Assembly (NCBI RefSeq): GCF_014200605.1
Contig: NZ_JACHCE010000001.1
Location: 124,001 to 188,000 of the forward strand
Origin: Pedobacter cryoconitis
GTDB taxonomy: Bacteria; Bacteroidota; Bacteroidia; Sphingobacteriales; Sphingobacteriaceae
DNA length: 64,000 nt
Direction of reading: 5' to 3'
Shown here: positions 1 to 7,300 of the stretch, in pieces
Layout of the letters: each line of letters opens with the position of its first letter
Numbering within the stretch: the stretch's first letter is position 1
Program-made: the position numbers and the translations under genes
Notes under the pieces: generated by a model
What the model was told of the DNA's origin: nothing
Database searches by the model: none
What the model saw: the letters and a program-made list of their open reading frames with translations, nothing else

Positions 1-1574
1 TTGTAATACAGCGCCATAAATACAAGGATCACAATGAACGCAAGTACAAATGACATTAAACCGTCGTGGATTGCAGCTTCTCCTAAAGAAGGACCAACAA
101 CAAACTCACCAACAATACGTGCCGGAGCTGGTAATTTACCTGCTTTTAAGATATTTGCTAAATCTTGTGTTTCATTCACTGTAAAGTTACCAGTGATTGA
201 AGAGATACCGTTAGGAATTTCATTCTGAACCGTAGGAGCAGAGTAAACTGCATTGTCAAGAACGATAGCAATAGATTTTTTGTTATTAGGATCAGCAGAA
301 GCTTCTGCAGTGATTTTTTTCCATTTCTGAGCACCGTCACCAGTCATGTACATGGTCACCTCAGGTTTACCTTTCTGATCGTAATCATGACGGGCATCGC
401 TGATCGCTTCACCACCTAAATCAGGTTTTCCATCAGGAGCAACAGATTTGATTGCATAAAGTTCAAAAACTTTAGTGCCATCCATTGGTCTTACACTCCA
501 CATGAATTTGAAACTCTGAGGAATGATAGTAGCGATTTCTGGTCTTCTGAAGTAAGAGTTTACTTTAGCAGTATCTTTTTGTGCAACCCATCCTACAGTT
601 GGACCCGGACGTAAAGAAGGCTGTCCTTGTGCATTCTGATAAGTAGGGATACTTAATAAAGCGAATAATGGGTTTGATTTAGAAAGTTCTTTGGTTTTTA
701 AATCTGCAGAATCTTTTCCGGTTGTAGTTTTCTTAGCTAAGTTAGCCAGGGCACTTTTTGCTTTTGAAGCAGTATCTTTTACTGTAGTTACAGCAGTAGT
801 ATCTTTTAATGTAGCTGCAAGAGTTTTGTTAATGTTCTCCATGACAGAGTAAACCTCTTCATTTTGATACACCTGCCAGAATTGTAATTCAGCAGAACCC
901 TGTAGTAATTTATGAACCCTTTCTTTATCCTGTACACCTGGCATCTCAATCAGGATACGGTTAGTACCTTCTTGTTTCTGCATGTTAGGACTCACTACAC
1001 CAAATCCGTCGATACGGCTTCTGATAATAATGAATGAACGGTCAATTGCGCTGGTTGCTTCTTTTGATAAGTAGCTCTTCACATCAGCATTGCTTGCGTT
1101 AGCTTTTAACTGTTGTGCATTATCCTGATTAGAGAAATAATCCGCAAGTTTTACATTTGGGCTAAGTTTTTCAAATTCATTAACAAACAAACTGATGAAA
1201 TCTTTACCACCAGCATTCAGCTGAGTTTGAGCAGTAGCGAGTGCTTTGTTGAAATTAGCATCATCAGTATGGTTAGCTAAAGATTTTACTAACTCACCTA
1301 ACGAAATTTCCATCGTTACGTTCATACCGCCTTTAAGGTCAAGGCCCAGGTTGATTTCTTTCCCTTTACAGAACTGATAGTCAAACCCGAAAATCGGATA
1401 AACCGGGACAGTTGACATGGAGTCCAAATAAGCTTTTTCCTTAGCCAAATCGCCTTTAGCATACGCTTTAGCGTCTTTTTCTACCTTCGACGTAACGAAA
1501 TTGAACGAGAGGGAATACACGCAGACAATACCTAGAAGTATTGCCATAAATTTAATGAAACCTTTACCTTGCAT
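1..1574 (-). CDS. secDF: Protein translocase SecDF, N-terminal part (runs off the window)
   Basis: Inner-membrane SecD/SecF subunit that uses the proton gradient to help late steps of Sec export. The minus-strand frame opens at ATG 1574 and stays open to base 1, about 524 residues; the C-terminal half lies outside. After a first membrane segment comes the SecD signature GLDLKGGMNV, then a long periplasmic domain, and the part nearest base 1 is hydrophobic (SFIVILVFMALYY), matching the return into the membrane. In Bacteroidetes SecD and SecF are usually fused in one chain near 1000 residues, so this is probably the SecD half of the fusion; the fusion itself cannot be seen here. Family call firm. 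Confidence 0.93.
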   Translation of the reverse strand, partial: MQGKGFIKFMAILLGIVCVYSLSFNFVTSKVEKDAKAYAKGDLAKEKAYLDSMSTVPVYPIFGFDYQFCKGKEINLGLDLKGGMNVTMEISLGELVKSLANHTDDANFNKALATAQTQLNAGGKDFISLFVNEFEKLSPNVKLADYFSNQDNAQQLKANASNADVKSYLSKEATSAIDRSFIIIRSRIDGFGVVSPNMQKQEGTNRILIEMPGVQDKERVHKLLQGSAELQFWQVYQNEEVYSVMENINKTLAATLKDTTAVTTVKDTASKAKSALANLAKKTTTGKDSADLKTKELSKSNPLFALLSIPTYQNAQGQPSLRPGPTVGWVAQKDTAKVNSYFRRPEIATIIPQSFKFMWSVRPMDGTKVFELYAIKSVAPDGKPDLGGEAISDARHDYDQKGKPEVTMYMTGDGAQKWKKITAEASADPNNKKSIAIVLDNAVYSAPTVQNEIPNGISSITGNFTVNETQDLANILKAGKLPAPARIVGEFVVGPSLGEAAIHDGLMSFVLAFIVILVFMALYY

Positions 1575-1686
1575 TTTTGTTTGTAATTATTTGTCTATGC
1601 TGTATATTTTTTTCAACAAGTCGGCAAATCTAATTAATTTTTTAATTAATAGTCAGCCTTATATAATATTTATTGAGGATTGGGAA

Positions 1687-2172
1687 CTATTTTCGAACAA
1701 GGGTTGAAATTGTATAACCAATGTTGTTTTTTTCGTCCGGCTCATAGCTGTTACTGCTTTCCTCTTTCCAGATGGCGGGGTCTATAGCCGGGAAAAATGT
1801 ATCTGCTTCAAAATTGTCTTTCACAACCGTCAGATATATTTTATCAGTTATAGCCATGGCCATGTTATAAATTTGTGCACCACCAACGATAAATACCTCT
1901 TCATCAGGATCGCATAAAGCGATTGCTGCATCCAGTGTATTCACCACTTCTGCTCCTGAAATTTCCAGCGCATCATCACGTGTAATTACAATATTACGGC
2001 GGTTAGGCAGTGGTTTTCCTACAGAATCGAAGGTTTTGCGTCCCATAATAACAGTATGGCCGCTAGTCGTATTCTTAAAGTGTTTGAGATCACCGGGAAG
2101 GTGCCATAACAACTGGTTATCTTTTCCTATTGCATGATTTTCAGCAATGGCAACAATGATAGAGACGATCAT
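1687..2172 (-). CDS. folA: Dihydrofolate reductase
   Basis: Reduces dihydrofolate to tetrahydrofolate with NADPH in the cytoplasm, regenerating folate after thymidylate synthesis. The 161-residue length is typical. Visible motifs are the substrate-site [11 protein letters not shown] (residues 23-33, acidic residue D28), the NADPH-binding [15 protein letters not shown] (about 44-58) and VGGAQIY near residue 96. The start codon overlaps the thyA stop by four bases (ATGA), so the two are translationally coupled in a thyA-folA operon, the classical pairing of the two enzymes of the thymidylate cycle. No sign of truncation. Confidence 0.96.
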   Translation of the reverse strand: MIVSIIVAIAENHAIGKDNQLLWHLPGDLKHFKNTTSGHTVIMGRKTFDSVGKPLPNRRNIVITRDDALEISGAEVVNTLDAAIALCDPDEEVFIVGGAQIYNMAMAITDKIYLTVVKDNFEADTFFPAIDPAIWKEESSNSYEPDEKNNIGYTISTLVRK

Positions 2173-2963
2173 ACGGCAACAGCTCCTTTAATATGTGGGT
2201 GAGCTTCGTAATTTTCAAGATCGAAGTCTTCAAATGTGAAGCTGAAAATGTCTTTCACTTCCGGGTTAATTTTCATAACAGGTAAAGGTTTAGTAGCTCT
2301 GCTTAATTGCAGTTTTGCCTGTTCAATATGGTTATTGTATAAATGTGCATCACCCAGGGTATGGATAAATTCACCATATTCAAGATTACATACCTGTGCG
2401 ACCATCATGGTTAACAGCGCATAGGATGCTATATTAAAAGGTACACCTAAAAATATATCAGCACTGCGCTGATAAAGCTGACAGCTTAATTTGCCATCGG
2501 CTACATAAAACTGAAAGAGCGCGTGACATGGAGGAAGGGCCATCTGATCAATATCAGCCACATTCCATGCAGAAACAATGATCCTTCTTGAATCAGGATT
2601 AGTTTTGATGGTATTGATCACATTACTGATCTGATCGATAAGTCTGCCGTCTGGTGTTGGCCATGACCGCCATTGCGAGCCGTAAACCGGTCCTAAGTTT
2701 CCTTGCTCATCTGCCCATTCATCCCATATTTTGACATTATTGTCTTTCAGGTATTTGATGTTGGTGTCACCTTTCAGAAACCAGATCAGCTCATGGATGA
2801 TTGATTTGAGGTGTAATTTTTTTGTGGTCACCATAGGAAACCCTTCCTGAAGGTTAAAACGCATCTGATAGCCAAATGTACTGATGGTCCCTGTTCCCGT
2901 CCGGTCGTGTTTCTGTGCCCCATGGTCCAGCACGTATTGCATTAAGTCCAGATATTGTTTCAT
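2169..2963 (-). CDS. thyA: Thymidylate synthase
   Basis: Methylates dUMP to dTMP using methylenetetrahydrofolate and yields dihydrofolate for the FolA encoded immediately downstream. At 264 residues it has the same length as the E. coli enzyme, and the catalytic cysteine falls at C146 in [26 protein letters not shown]-type dUMP-binding sequence (here [14 protein letters not shown]) and RRIIVSAWN are intact. A -7 promoter element TAGTTTTG lies at 2997-2990 on the minus strand, about 27 nt before the start, suggesting this is the first gene of the thyA-folA unit. Confidence 0.97.
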   Translation of the reverse strand: MKQYLDLMQYVLDHGAQKHDRTGTGTISTFGYQMRFNLQEGFPMVTTKKLHLKSIIHELIWFLKGDTNIKYLKDNNVKIWDEWADEQGNLGPVYGSQWRSWPTPDGRLIDQISNVINTIKTNPDSRRIIVSAWNVADIDQMALPPCHALFQFYVADGKLSCQLYQRSADIFLGVPFNIASYALLTMMVAQVCNLEYGEFIHTLGDAHLYNNHIEQAKLQLSRATKPLPVMKINPEVKDIFSFTFEDFDLENYEAHPHIKGAVAV

Positions 2964-2989
2964 GTTGGAGGATAATTTCGCTTAAAATA

Positions 2990-2997
2990 CAAAACTA
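2990..2997 (-). promoter_or_regulatory. -7 promoter element for thyA-folA
   Basis: Minus-strand TAGTTTTG matches the Bacteroidetes -7 consensus TAnnTTTG. No clear -33 TTG at 19-21 bp was found, so this is a partial match only. Confidence 0.4.
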
Positions 2998-3095
2998 AAA
3001 CAAATTATATAGAAGCTGTTTAAATTTATCAGCAGAATTTAAGCAGCTTTCTGAAAATAGACGAATTTAATAGAGTAAAATATTCCTTCCTTTTG

Positions 3096-3103
3096 TAAGT
3101 TTG
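3096..3103 (+). promoter_or_regulatory. -7 promoter element for ispE
   Basis: TAAGTTTG fits TAnnTTTG and would place the transcript start near 3108-3110. This falls after the upstream in-frame GTG at 3103 and before ATG 3130, which supports 3130 as the ispE start. Confidence 0.45.
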
Positions 3104-3129
3104 TGCTCCATACCTTTAAAAACCAGACC

Positions 3130-3933
3130 ATGCTCGCATTTGCCAATGCTAAAATAAATCTCGGCTTAAATGTTATTGAGAAAAGAGCTGACGGATACCA
3201 TAATCTGGAAACAGTTTTTTATCCGGTAAAGCTACATGATGTATTAGAAATCACTGATGCTCTGGAAACTTCCTGTCAGATCAGAGGGATTGATATTCCG
3301 GGTGAAATGACTGATAATATCTGTTTAAAGGCGTTTCACCTGATTCAGAAAGATTTTGATATACCAGCCCAGCAGATTACCTTATTAAAAAATATTCCTG
3401 TTGGTGCAGGTTTGGGCGGAGGGTCAGCAGATGCTGCGTTCCTGATTAAATTGCTGAATACAAAATTCAAATTGGGTTTAACCCCGGCTGTAATGGAAAA
3501 TTATGCAGTACAGCTTGGTGCTGATTGCGCATTTTTTATCAGGGATGAACCTGTATTTGCAACTGGTAAAGGAGATCAGTTTTCAGCTTTAAGTTTAGAT
3601 TTGTCTGCCTGTTTTATGGTGCTCGTTAAACCGCCCATACACGTATCAACAGCAGAAGCTTATGGGAAATTGCAACCTGCTTTTCCCGAAACCGGGTTAA
3701 GTGAACTGATTAAGCTTCCTGTAGATGAATGGAAAAAGGTTTTAAAAAATGACTTTGAAAAACCTGTTTTCTTAAAATATCCTGAAATTTCTCAAATAAA
3801 AGATCAGCTTTATCATGCGGGTGCTACATTTGCATTAATGAGTGGCAGTGGTTCGAGTGTATTTGCGATATTTGAGGGGGCAGTAACATTACCGCAACTG
3901 GAAAAAGATAATAAAGTGTTTTATAATATTTAG
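3130..3933 (+). CDS. ispE: 4-diphosphocytidyl-2-C-methyl-D-erythritol kinase
   Basis: GHMP-family kinase of the MEP isoprenoid pathway; phosphorylates CDP-methylerythritol at the 2-hydroxyl using ATP. The protein opens with the conserved ANAKINLGLNV block and carries the ATP-binding glycine-rich PVGAGLGGGSADAA and a C-terminal MSGSGSSVFA GHMP motif. The frame is open upstream to a GTG at 3103, but ATG 3130 gives the usual family N-terminus (MLAFANAKINLGL) and a -7 element overlaps 3103, so 3130 (267 aa) is preferred. The next gene starts 6 bases after the stop, suggesting cotranscription. Confidence 0.95.
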   Translation: MLAFANAKINLGLNVIEKRADGYHNLETVFYPVKLHDVLEITDALETSCQIRGIDIPGEMTDNICLKAFHLIQKDFDIPAQQITLLKNIPVGAGLGGGSADAAFLIKLLNTKFKLGLTPAVMENYAVQLGADCAFFIRDEPVFATGKGDQFSALSLDLSACFMVLVKPPIHVSTAEAYGKLQPAFPETGLSELIKLPVDEWKKVLKNDFEKPVFLKYPEISQIKDQLYHAGATFALMSGSGSSVFAIFEGAVTLPQLEKDNKVFYNI

Positions 3934-3939
3934 CTAGCA

Positions 3940-4356
3940 ATGGAAATCAACTTAATACGTAAGAGCGGTCTATTCAATTTTGAAGCCGGAAATTCGGGAG
4001 GAAATACAGTCGAACTGGATGCAAATCCTAAGATAGGCGGTGAAGGCAAGGGTTTCAGACCTATGGAAATGTTATTGGTAGGCTTAGGCGGATGCAGTGG
4101 GATTGATGTGGTGAATGTATTAACCAAACAGAAAGAACCATTAGACGATATTAAAATAAAAATCAATGCAACACGTAAAGACGAAGAAATGCCTCCGATA
4201 TTCGATGTGATCGATATCCATTTTAATCTTTACGGAAAACTGAATGAACAAAAGGTAGAAAGAGCTTTGGCCCTGACCTTCGAGAAATACTGTTCAGTTT
4301 CAAATATCCTGGGCCGTTCGGCTACTATCAAATTTTCGTACACTATCCATAACTAA
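3940..4356 (+). CDS. OsmC-family redox protein
   Basis: OsmC/Ohr-type proteins are small cytoplasmic thiol peroxidases or related redox proteins. This 138-residue chain has the two family cysteines, C52 in LGGCSGIDVVNVL and C118 in EKYCSVSNILG, in the usual positions, so a peroxidase function is possible; the substrate cannot be read from sequence. It sits between ispE and metZ on the same strand with gaps of 6 and 4 bases, probably in one transcript. Alternative: a YhfA-like OsmC relative of unknown substrate. Confidence 0.85.
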   Translation: MEINLIRKSGLFNFEAGNSGGNTVELDANPKIGGEGKGFRPMEMLLVGLGGCSGIDVVNVLTKQKEPLDDIKIKINATRKDEEMPPIFDVIDIHFNLYGKLNEQKVERALALTFEKYCSVSNILGRSATIKFSYTIHN

Positions 4357-4360
4357 TACC

Positions 4361-5527
4361 ATGCAAGAAGATAATTTTGAGACCCTGGCCATCCGTTTGC
4401 AAGCAGAACGCAGTCAGTATAAAGAACATTCAGTACCGTTATACTTAACTTCGAGTTATAAATTTGATGATTCTGAAGAGATGCGGGCATTATTTGCCAA
4501 TGAAAAAGAAGGAAATGTTTACAGCCGCTACGCAAATCCCAATACTTCAGAGCTGATTGAAAAGATGGCGGCACTGGAAGGTGCAGAAACTGGTTGGGTA
4601 ACTGCTACAGGTATGGCAGCGATTTTTACTACTTTCGCTACTTTTTTGAGCGCAGGTGATCATATCTTATCAAGCCGTTCTGTTTTTGGTTCCTCCCATC
4701 AGTTATTAAATGGTATTTTCCCTAAATGGAATATTTCCTATACTTATGCTGATCTGGATAATAAAGAGCAGTGGGAAAATGGGATTCAGCCAAATACAAA
4801 AATGATCTTTGTAGAAACGCCTTCTAACCCGGGCATTGATATTATCGATCTGGAATGGATAGGACAGCTGGCTAAGAAACATAATATATTATTGGTTGTT
4901 GATAATTGTTTTGCAACGCCATATTTACAGCAGCCGCTAAAATACGGAGCTGATATCTCTATACACTCTGCTACGAAATTTATCGATGGGCAGGGACGTA
5001 CATTGGGTGGAATAATTTTAGGATCTGATACACTGATCAGACAAATTGAAGGTTTCGCCAGACATAGCGGACCGGCTATGTCACCATTTAATGCATGGAT
5101 TCTTTCTAAAAGTTTAGAAACACTGGCTGTACGTATGGACAGACATTGTGAAAGCGCTTTAAAGGTTGCTGAATTTTTAGAAGCACATCCAAAAGTAAAA
5201 CAAGTCAGATATCCGTTTTTACCTTCTCACCCACAATATGACATTGCTAAAAAGCAAATGAAACTGGGTGGTGGAATTGTAACGCTGACTATCAATGGCG
5301 GTGTAACAGCAGCCGGCAGCTTTATGGATAAACTGAAAATGTTCTCTATCTCTGCGAATCTCGGAGATACGCGTTCTATCGCTACCCATCCTGCAACCAG
5401 TACACATGCTAAACTAACTGAAGAAGAAAGACTGCAGGTAGGTATTGAGCAGGGGACAGTTCGTCTTTCTATAGGTTTAGAACATATCAATGATATTATT
5501 GCTGATATTGAGCAGGCGTTAAGCTAA
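4361..5527 (+). CDS. metZ: O-succinylhomoserine sulfhydrylase (trans-sulfuration enzyme family)
   Basis: PLP enzyme of the Cys/Met metabolism family; MetZ makes homocysteine from O-succinyl- or O-acetylhomoserine and sulfide. The 388-residue chain has SRYANPNTSELIEKMAALEGA near the N-terminus, the cofactor region VVDNCFATPYLQ, and the Schiff-base lysine K206 in IHSATKFIDGQGR. The C-terminal SIGLEHINDIIADIEQAL is typical of the family. Members also include cystathionine gamma-synthase and methionine gamma-lyase; MetZ is preferred by overall resemblance. It begins 4 bases after the OsmC-like gene and is followed by a hairpin terminator. Confidence 0.87.
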   Translation: MQEDNFETLAIRLQAERSQYKEHSVPLYLTSSYKFDDSEEMRALFANEKEGNVYSRYANPNTSELIEKMAALEGAETGWVTATGMAAIFTTFATFLSAGDHILSSRSVFGSSHQLLNGIFPKWNISYTYADLDNKEQWENGIQPNTKMIFVETPSNPGIDIIDLEWIGQLAKKHNILLVVDNCFATPYLQQPLKYGADISIHSATKFIDGQGRTLGGIILGSDTLIRQIEGFARHSGPAMSPFNAWILSKSLETLAVRMDRHCESALKVAEFLEAHPKVKQVRYPFLPSHPQYDIAKKQMKLGGGIVTLTINGGVTAAGSFMDKLKMFSISANLGDTRSIATHPATSTHAKLTEEERLQVGIEQGTVRLSIGLEHINDIIADIEQALS

Positions 5528-5551
5528 AATAATATAATATACGATCACAGG

Positions 5552-5588
5552 TAGTTATCCTTCTAAAGGGGGATAACTATTTTTTTAT
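5552..5588 (+). terminator. Rho-independent terminator after metZ
   Basis: Stem TAGTTATCC (5552-5560) pairs with GGATAACTA (5571-5579), followed by a T-rich run. It closes the ispE-osmC-metZ unit. Confidence 0.8.
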
Positions 5589-5605
5589 CTAATAATTTAG
5601 AGAAA

Positions 5606-5998
5606 ATGACAGGAGAAACTGATTTAAGCAGGTTATTGAAGACGATGAAACCAGCACACAATGCAGGAGATTACGTTTTTTGTATCGTATCTGATTTGAA
5701 TAACATACCAATTGCGGAGACTACGATGTTATTTAAAGAGCAGGAGGGGTTCACATTGATACTTACTCAATCCAAAGCAGATGAATTTGGCCTTGACTAC
5801 ACAGCTGTTTTCTCCTGGATTACACTCACTGTACATTCTTCGCTCGAAGCAGTTGGGTTGACAGCGGCTTTTTCCACCGCCTTATCAGCAGCAGGCATCA
5901 GCTGTAACGTAATCGCCGCTTATTATCATGATCATATCTTTGTTGGGAAAAATGATACAGAAAAAGCTATGGATATTTTAAATTCATTCTCTGTTTAA
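5606..5998 (+). CDS. ACT-domain protein of unknown role
   Basis: A 130-residue soluble protein that resembles the stand-alone ACT-domain proteins of the COG3602 type: an N-terminal segment with GDYVFCIV, then a second ACT-like half with TLTVHSSLEAVGLTAAFSTALSAAGISCNVIAAYYHDHIFV. ACT domains usually bind amino acids and act as allosteric sensors, but no ligand can be inferred. It lies 8 bases before the metallo-hydrolase gene, so the two may be cotranscribed. Family call moderate; function unknown. Confidence 0.75.
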   Translation: MTGETDLSRLLKTMKPAHNAGDYVFCIVSDLNNIPIAETTMLFKEQEGFTLILTQSKADEFGLDYTAVFSWITLTVHSSLEAVGLTAAFSTALSAAGISCNVIAAYYHDHIFVGKNDTEKAMDILNSFSV

Positions 5999-6006
5999 AA
6001 ACACTT

Positions 6007-6972
6007 ATGAAGAAGAAGATCTCATCAGCTTTATTAATGCTTTCCCTGGCCTGTGCTGGTGCAAAAGCACAGTCAATAATCCATGTGCAGGATAAATTGA
6101 AAATTGTTGTTCCGTCAATTATTGTTCTGGGCAATGTGCAGGATGGGGGATCACCGCATATCGGCTGTACTAAAAACTGCTGTAAAGATTTATTTGAACA
6201 TCCGGACCCGGCAAGGATGGTTTCTTCATTAGGAGTAATTGATCCGGAGAACAAATTGAACTGGTTATTGGATGCAACACCCAATTTGCCTTTTCAGCTG
6301 AAAGCTTTAAAGAAAGCTTCCGGGTTTACCAGCAAAGAAGTTCCTGACGGGATTTTCATCACGCATGCACATATCGGACATTATGCTGGCTTAATGTACC
6401 TGGGCAGGGAAGCGCTCAATGCAAAACAGGTACCTGTTTATGCGATGCCAAAGATGAAATCTTTTTTAGAGAATAACGGGCCCTGGAGTCAGCTGGTTAG
6501 TTTAGCCAATATCAGTATCAGACCCCTGGAGAACGAAAAAACCAATGTGCTTTCGTCAAATATCAAAATAACCCCATTTAAAGTCCCTCACCGTGATGAA
6601 TTTTCTGAAACAGTAGGTTACCTGATTGCAGGACCCCATAAAAAAGCACTGTTTATTCCGGATATCGACAAATGGTCAAAATGGAATAAAAACATTGTTG
6701 ATGAAATCAAAAAAGCAGACTATGCTTTTATCGATGCTACTTTTTATGATGCTGCTGAAATGAACAACAGGCCGATTGCTGAAATCCCACATCCGCTGGT
6801 TGTAGAAAGCATGGAGTTATTTAAAAACCTTTCTCCACAGGATAAAGATAAAATTTACTTTATCCACCTGAACCATACCAATCCTTTATTAAATACGGAA
6901 AGCGGGCAAACTAAAACCGTTCTTAAAAATGGGTTTCACATTGCCCGGTATAACGATATATTTGAACTGTAA
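6007..6972 (+). CDS. Secreted PqqB-like metallo-beta-lactamase-fold hydrolase
   Basis: Signal peptide of about 21 residues ending A-K-A-Q, then an MBL-fold domain resembling PqqB. The metal motif reads H120-A-H122-I-G-H125, where the classical HxHxDH has Asp; the Asp is replaced by Gly here. An upstream GC54-xxx-CC59 cluster and a downstream PHRDEFSETVGYLI segment recall the PqqB layout. No other pqq gene is near, and the signal peptide argues against a cytoplasmic cofactor-synthesis role. It may be a secreted hydrolase. The last residues end the plus-strand block before a convergent minus block. Confidence 0.8.
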   Translation: MKKKISSALLMLSLACAGAKAQSIIHVQDKLKIVVPSIIVLGNVQDGGSPHIGCTKNCCKDLFEHPDPARMVSSLGVIDPENKLNWLLDATPNLPFQLKALKKASGFTSKEVPDGIFITHAHIGHYAGLMYLGREALNAKQVPVYAMPKMKSFLENNGPWSQLVSLANISIRPLENEKTNVLSSNIKITPFKVPHRDEFSETVGYLIAGPHKKALFIPDIDKWSKWNKNIVDEIKKADYAFIDATFYDAAEMNNRPIAEIPHPLVVESMELFKNLSPQDKDKIYFIHLNHTNPLLNTESGQTKTVLKNGFHIARYNDIFEL

Positions 6973-7005
6973 AAGCTCCGGAATTTACATTAAAAGCTGA
7001 CAGGG

Positions 7006-7296
7006 TTAGCTGATATAATCCCTGTCTTCGTCACTTAAAGTATCTTTATTGACAGGATGAGTATTAACCGGAAGGATATCGTCCTCATTTCTGTCATAAG
7101 TACTGATGACAGTTCTTGGTCTGCCTGCCCAAAAACCAAGTAAAAAACCTGCGAATGTGCAGATACCTACAACCAGTAGTTTAGAAATGTCCTTTTTAAC
7201 GAATATAAAATCAAATTGAACTGCGTCTGTATTCATCATTAAAAAAATGGTGATTAAGACGGTTATAATGATGATCAGGATGGTTTTAGTACGCAT
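7006..7296 (-). CDS. LapA-domain-like small membrane protein
   Basis: A 96-residue protein with two hydrophobic helices (about residues 5-22 and 38-57) joined by a short polar loop containing MNTDAVQFDFIFVKKDIS, the layout of DUF1049/LapA proteins. A charged cytoplasmic tail follows. In Proteobacteria the homologue works with LapB in controlling lipopolysaccharide synthesis; no LapB is adjacent here, so a role in envelope assembly is only a family-based guess. It starts 4 bases after the stop of the large upstream gene, so it is likely cotranscribed. Confidence 0.75.
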   Translation of the reverse strand: MRTKTILIIIITVLITIFLMMNTDAVQFDFIFVKKDISKLLVVGICTFAGFLLGFWAGRPRTVISTYDRNEDDILPVNTHPVNKDTLSDEDRDYIS

Positions 7297-7300
7297 GAGC

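Noticed and set aside
34-228. Plus-strand 64-aa frame at the window start
   Set aside because: Antisense to the secDF reading frame, which is open and carries SecD motifs.
4353-4574. Minus-strand 73-aa frame inside metZ
   Set aside because: Antisense to a full MetZ with PLP motifs; no family resemblance.
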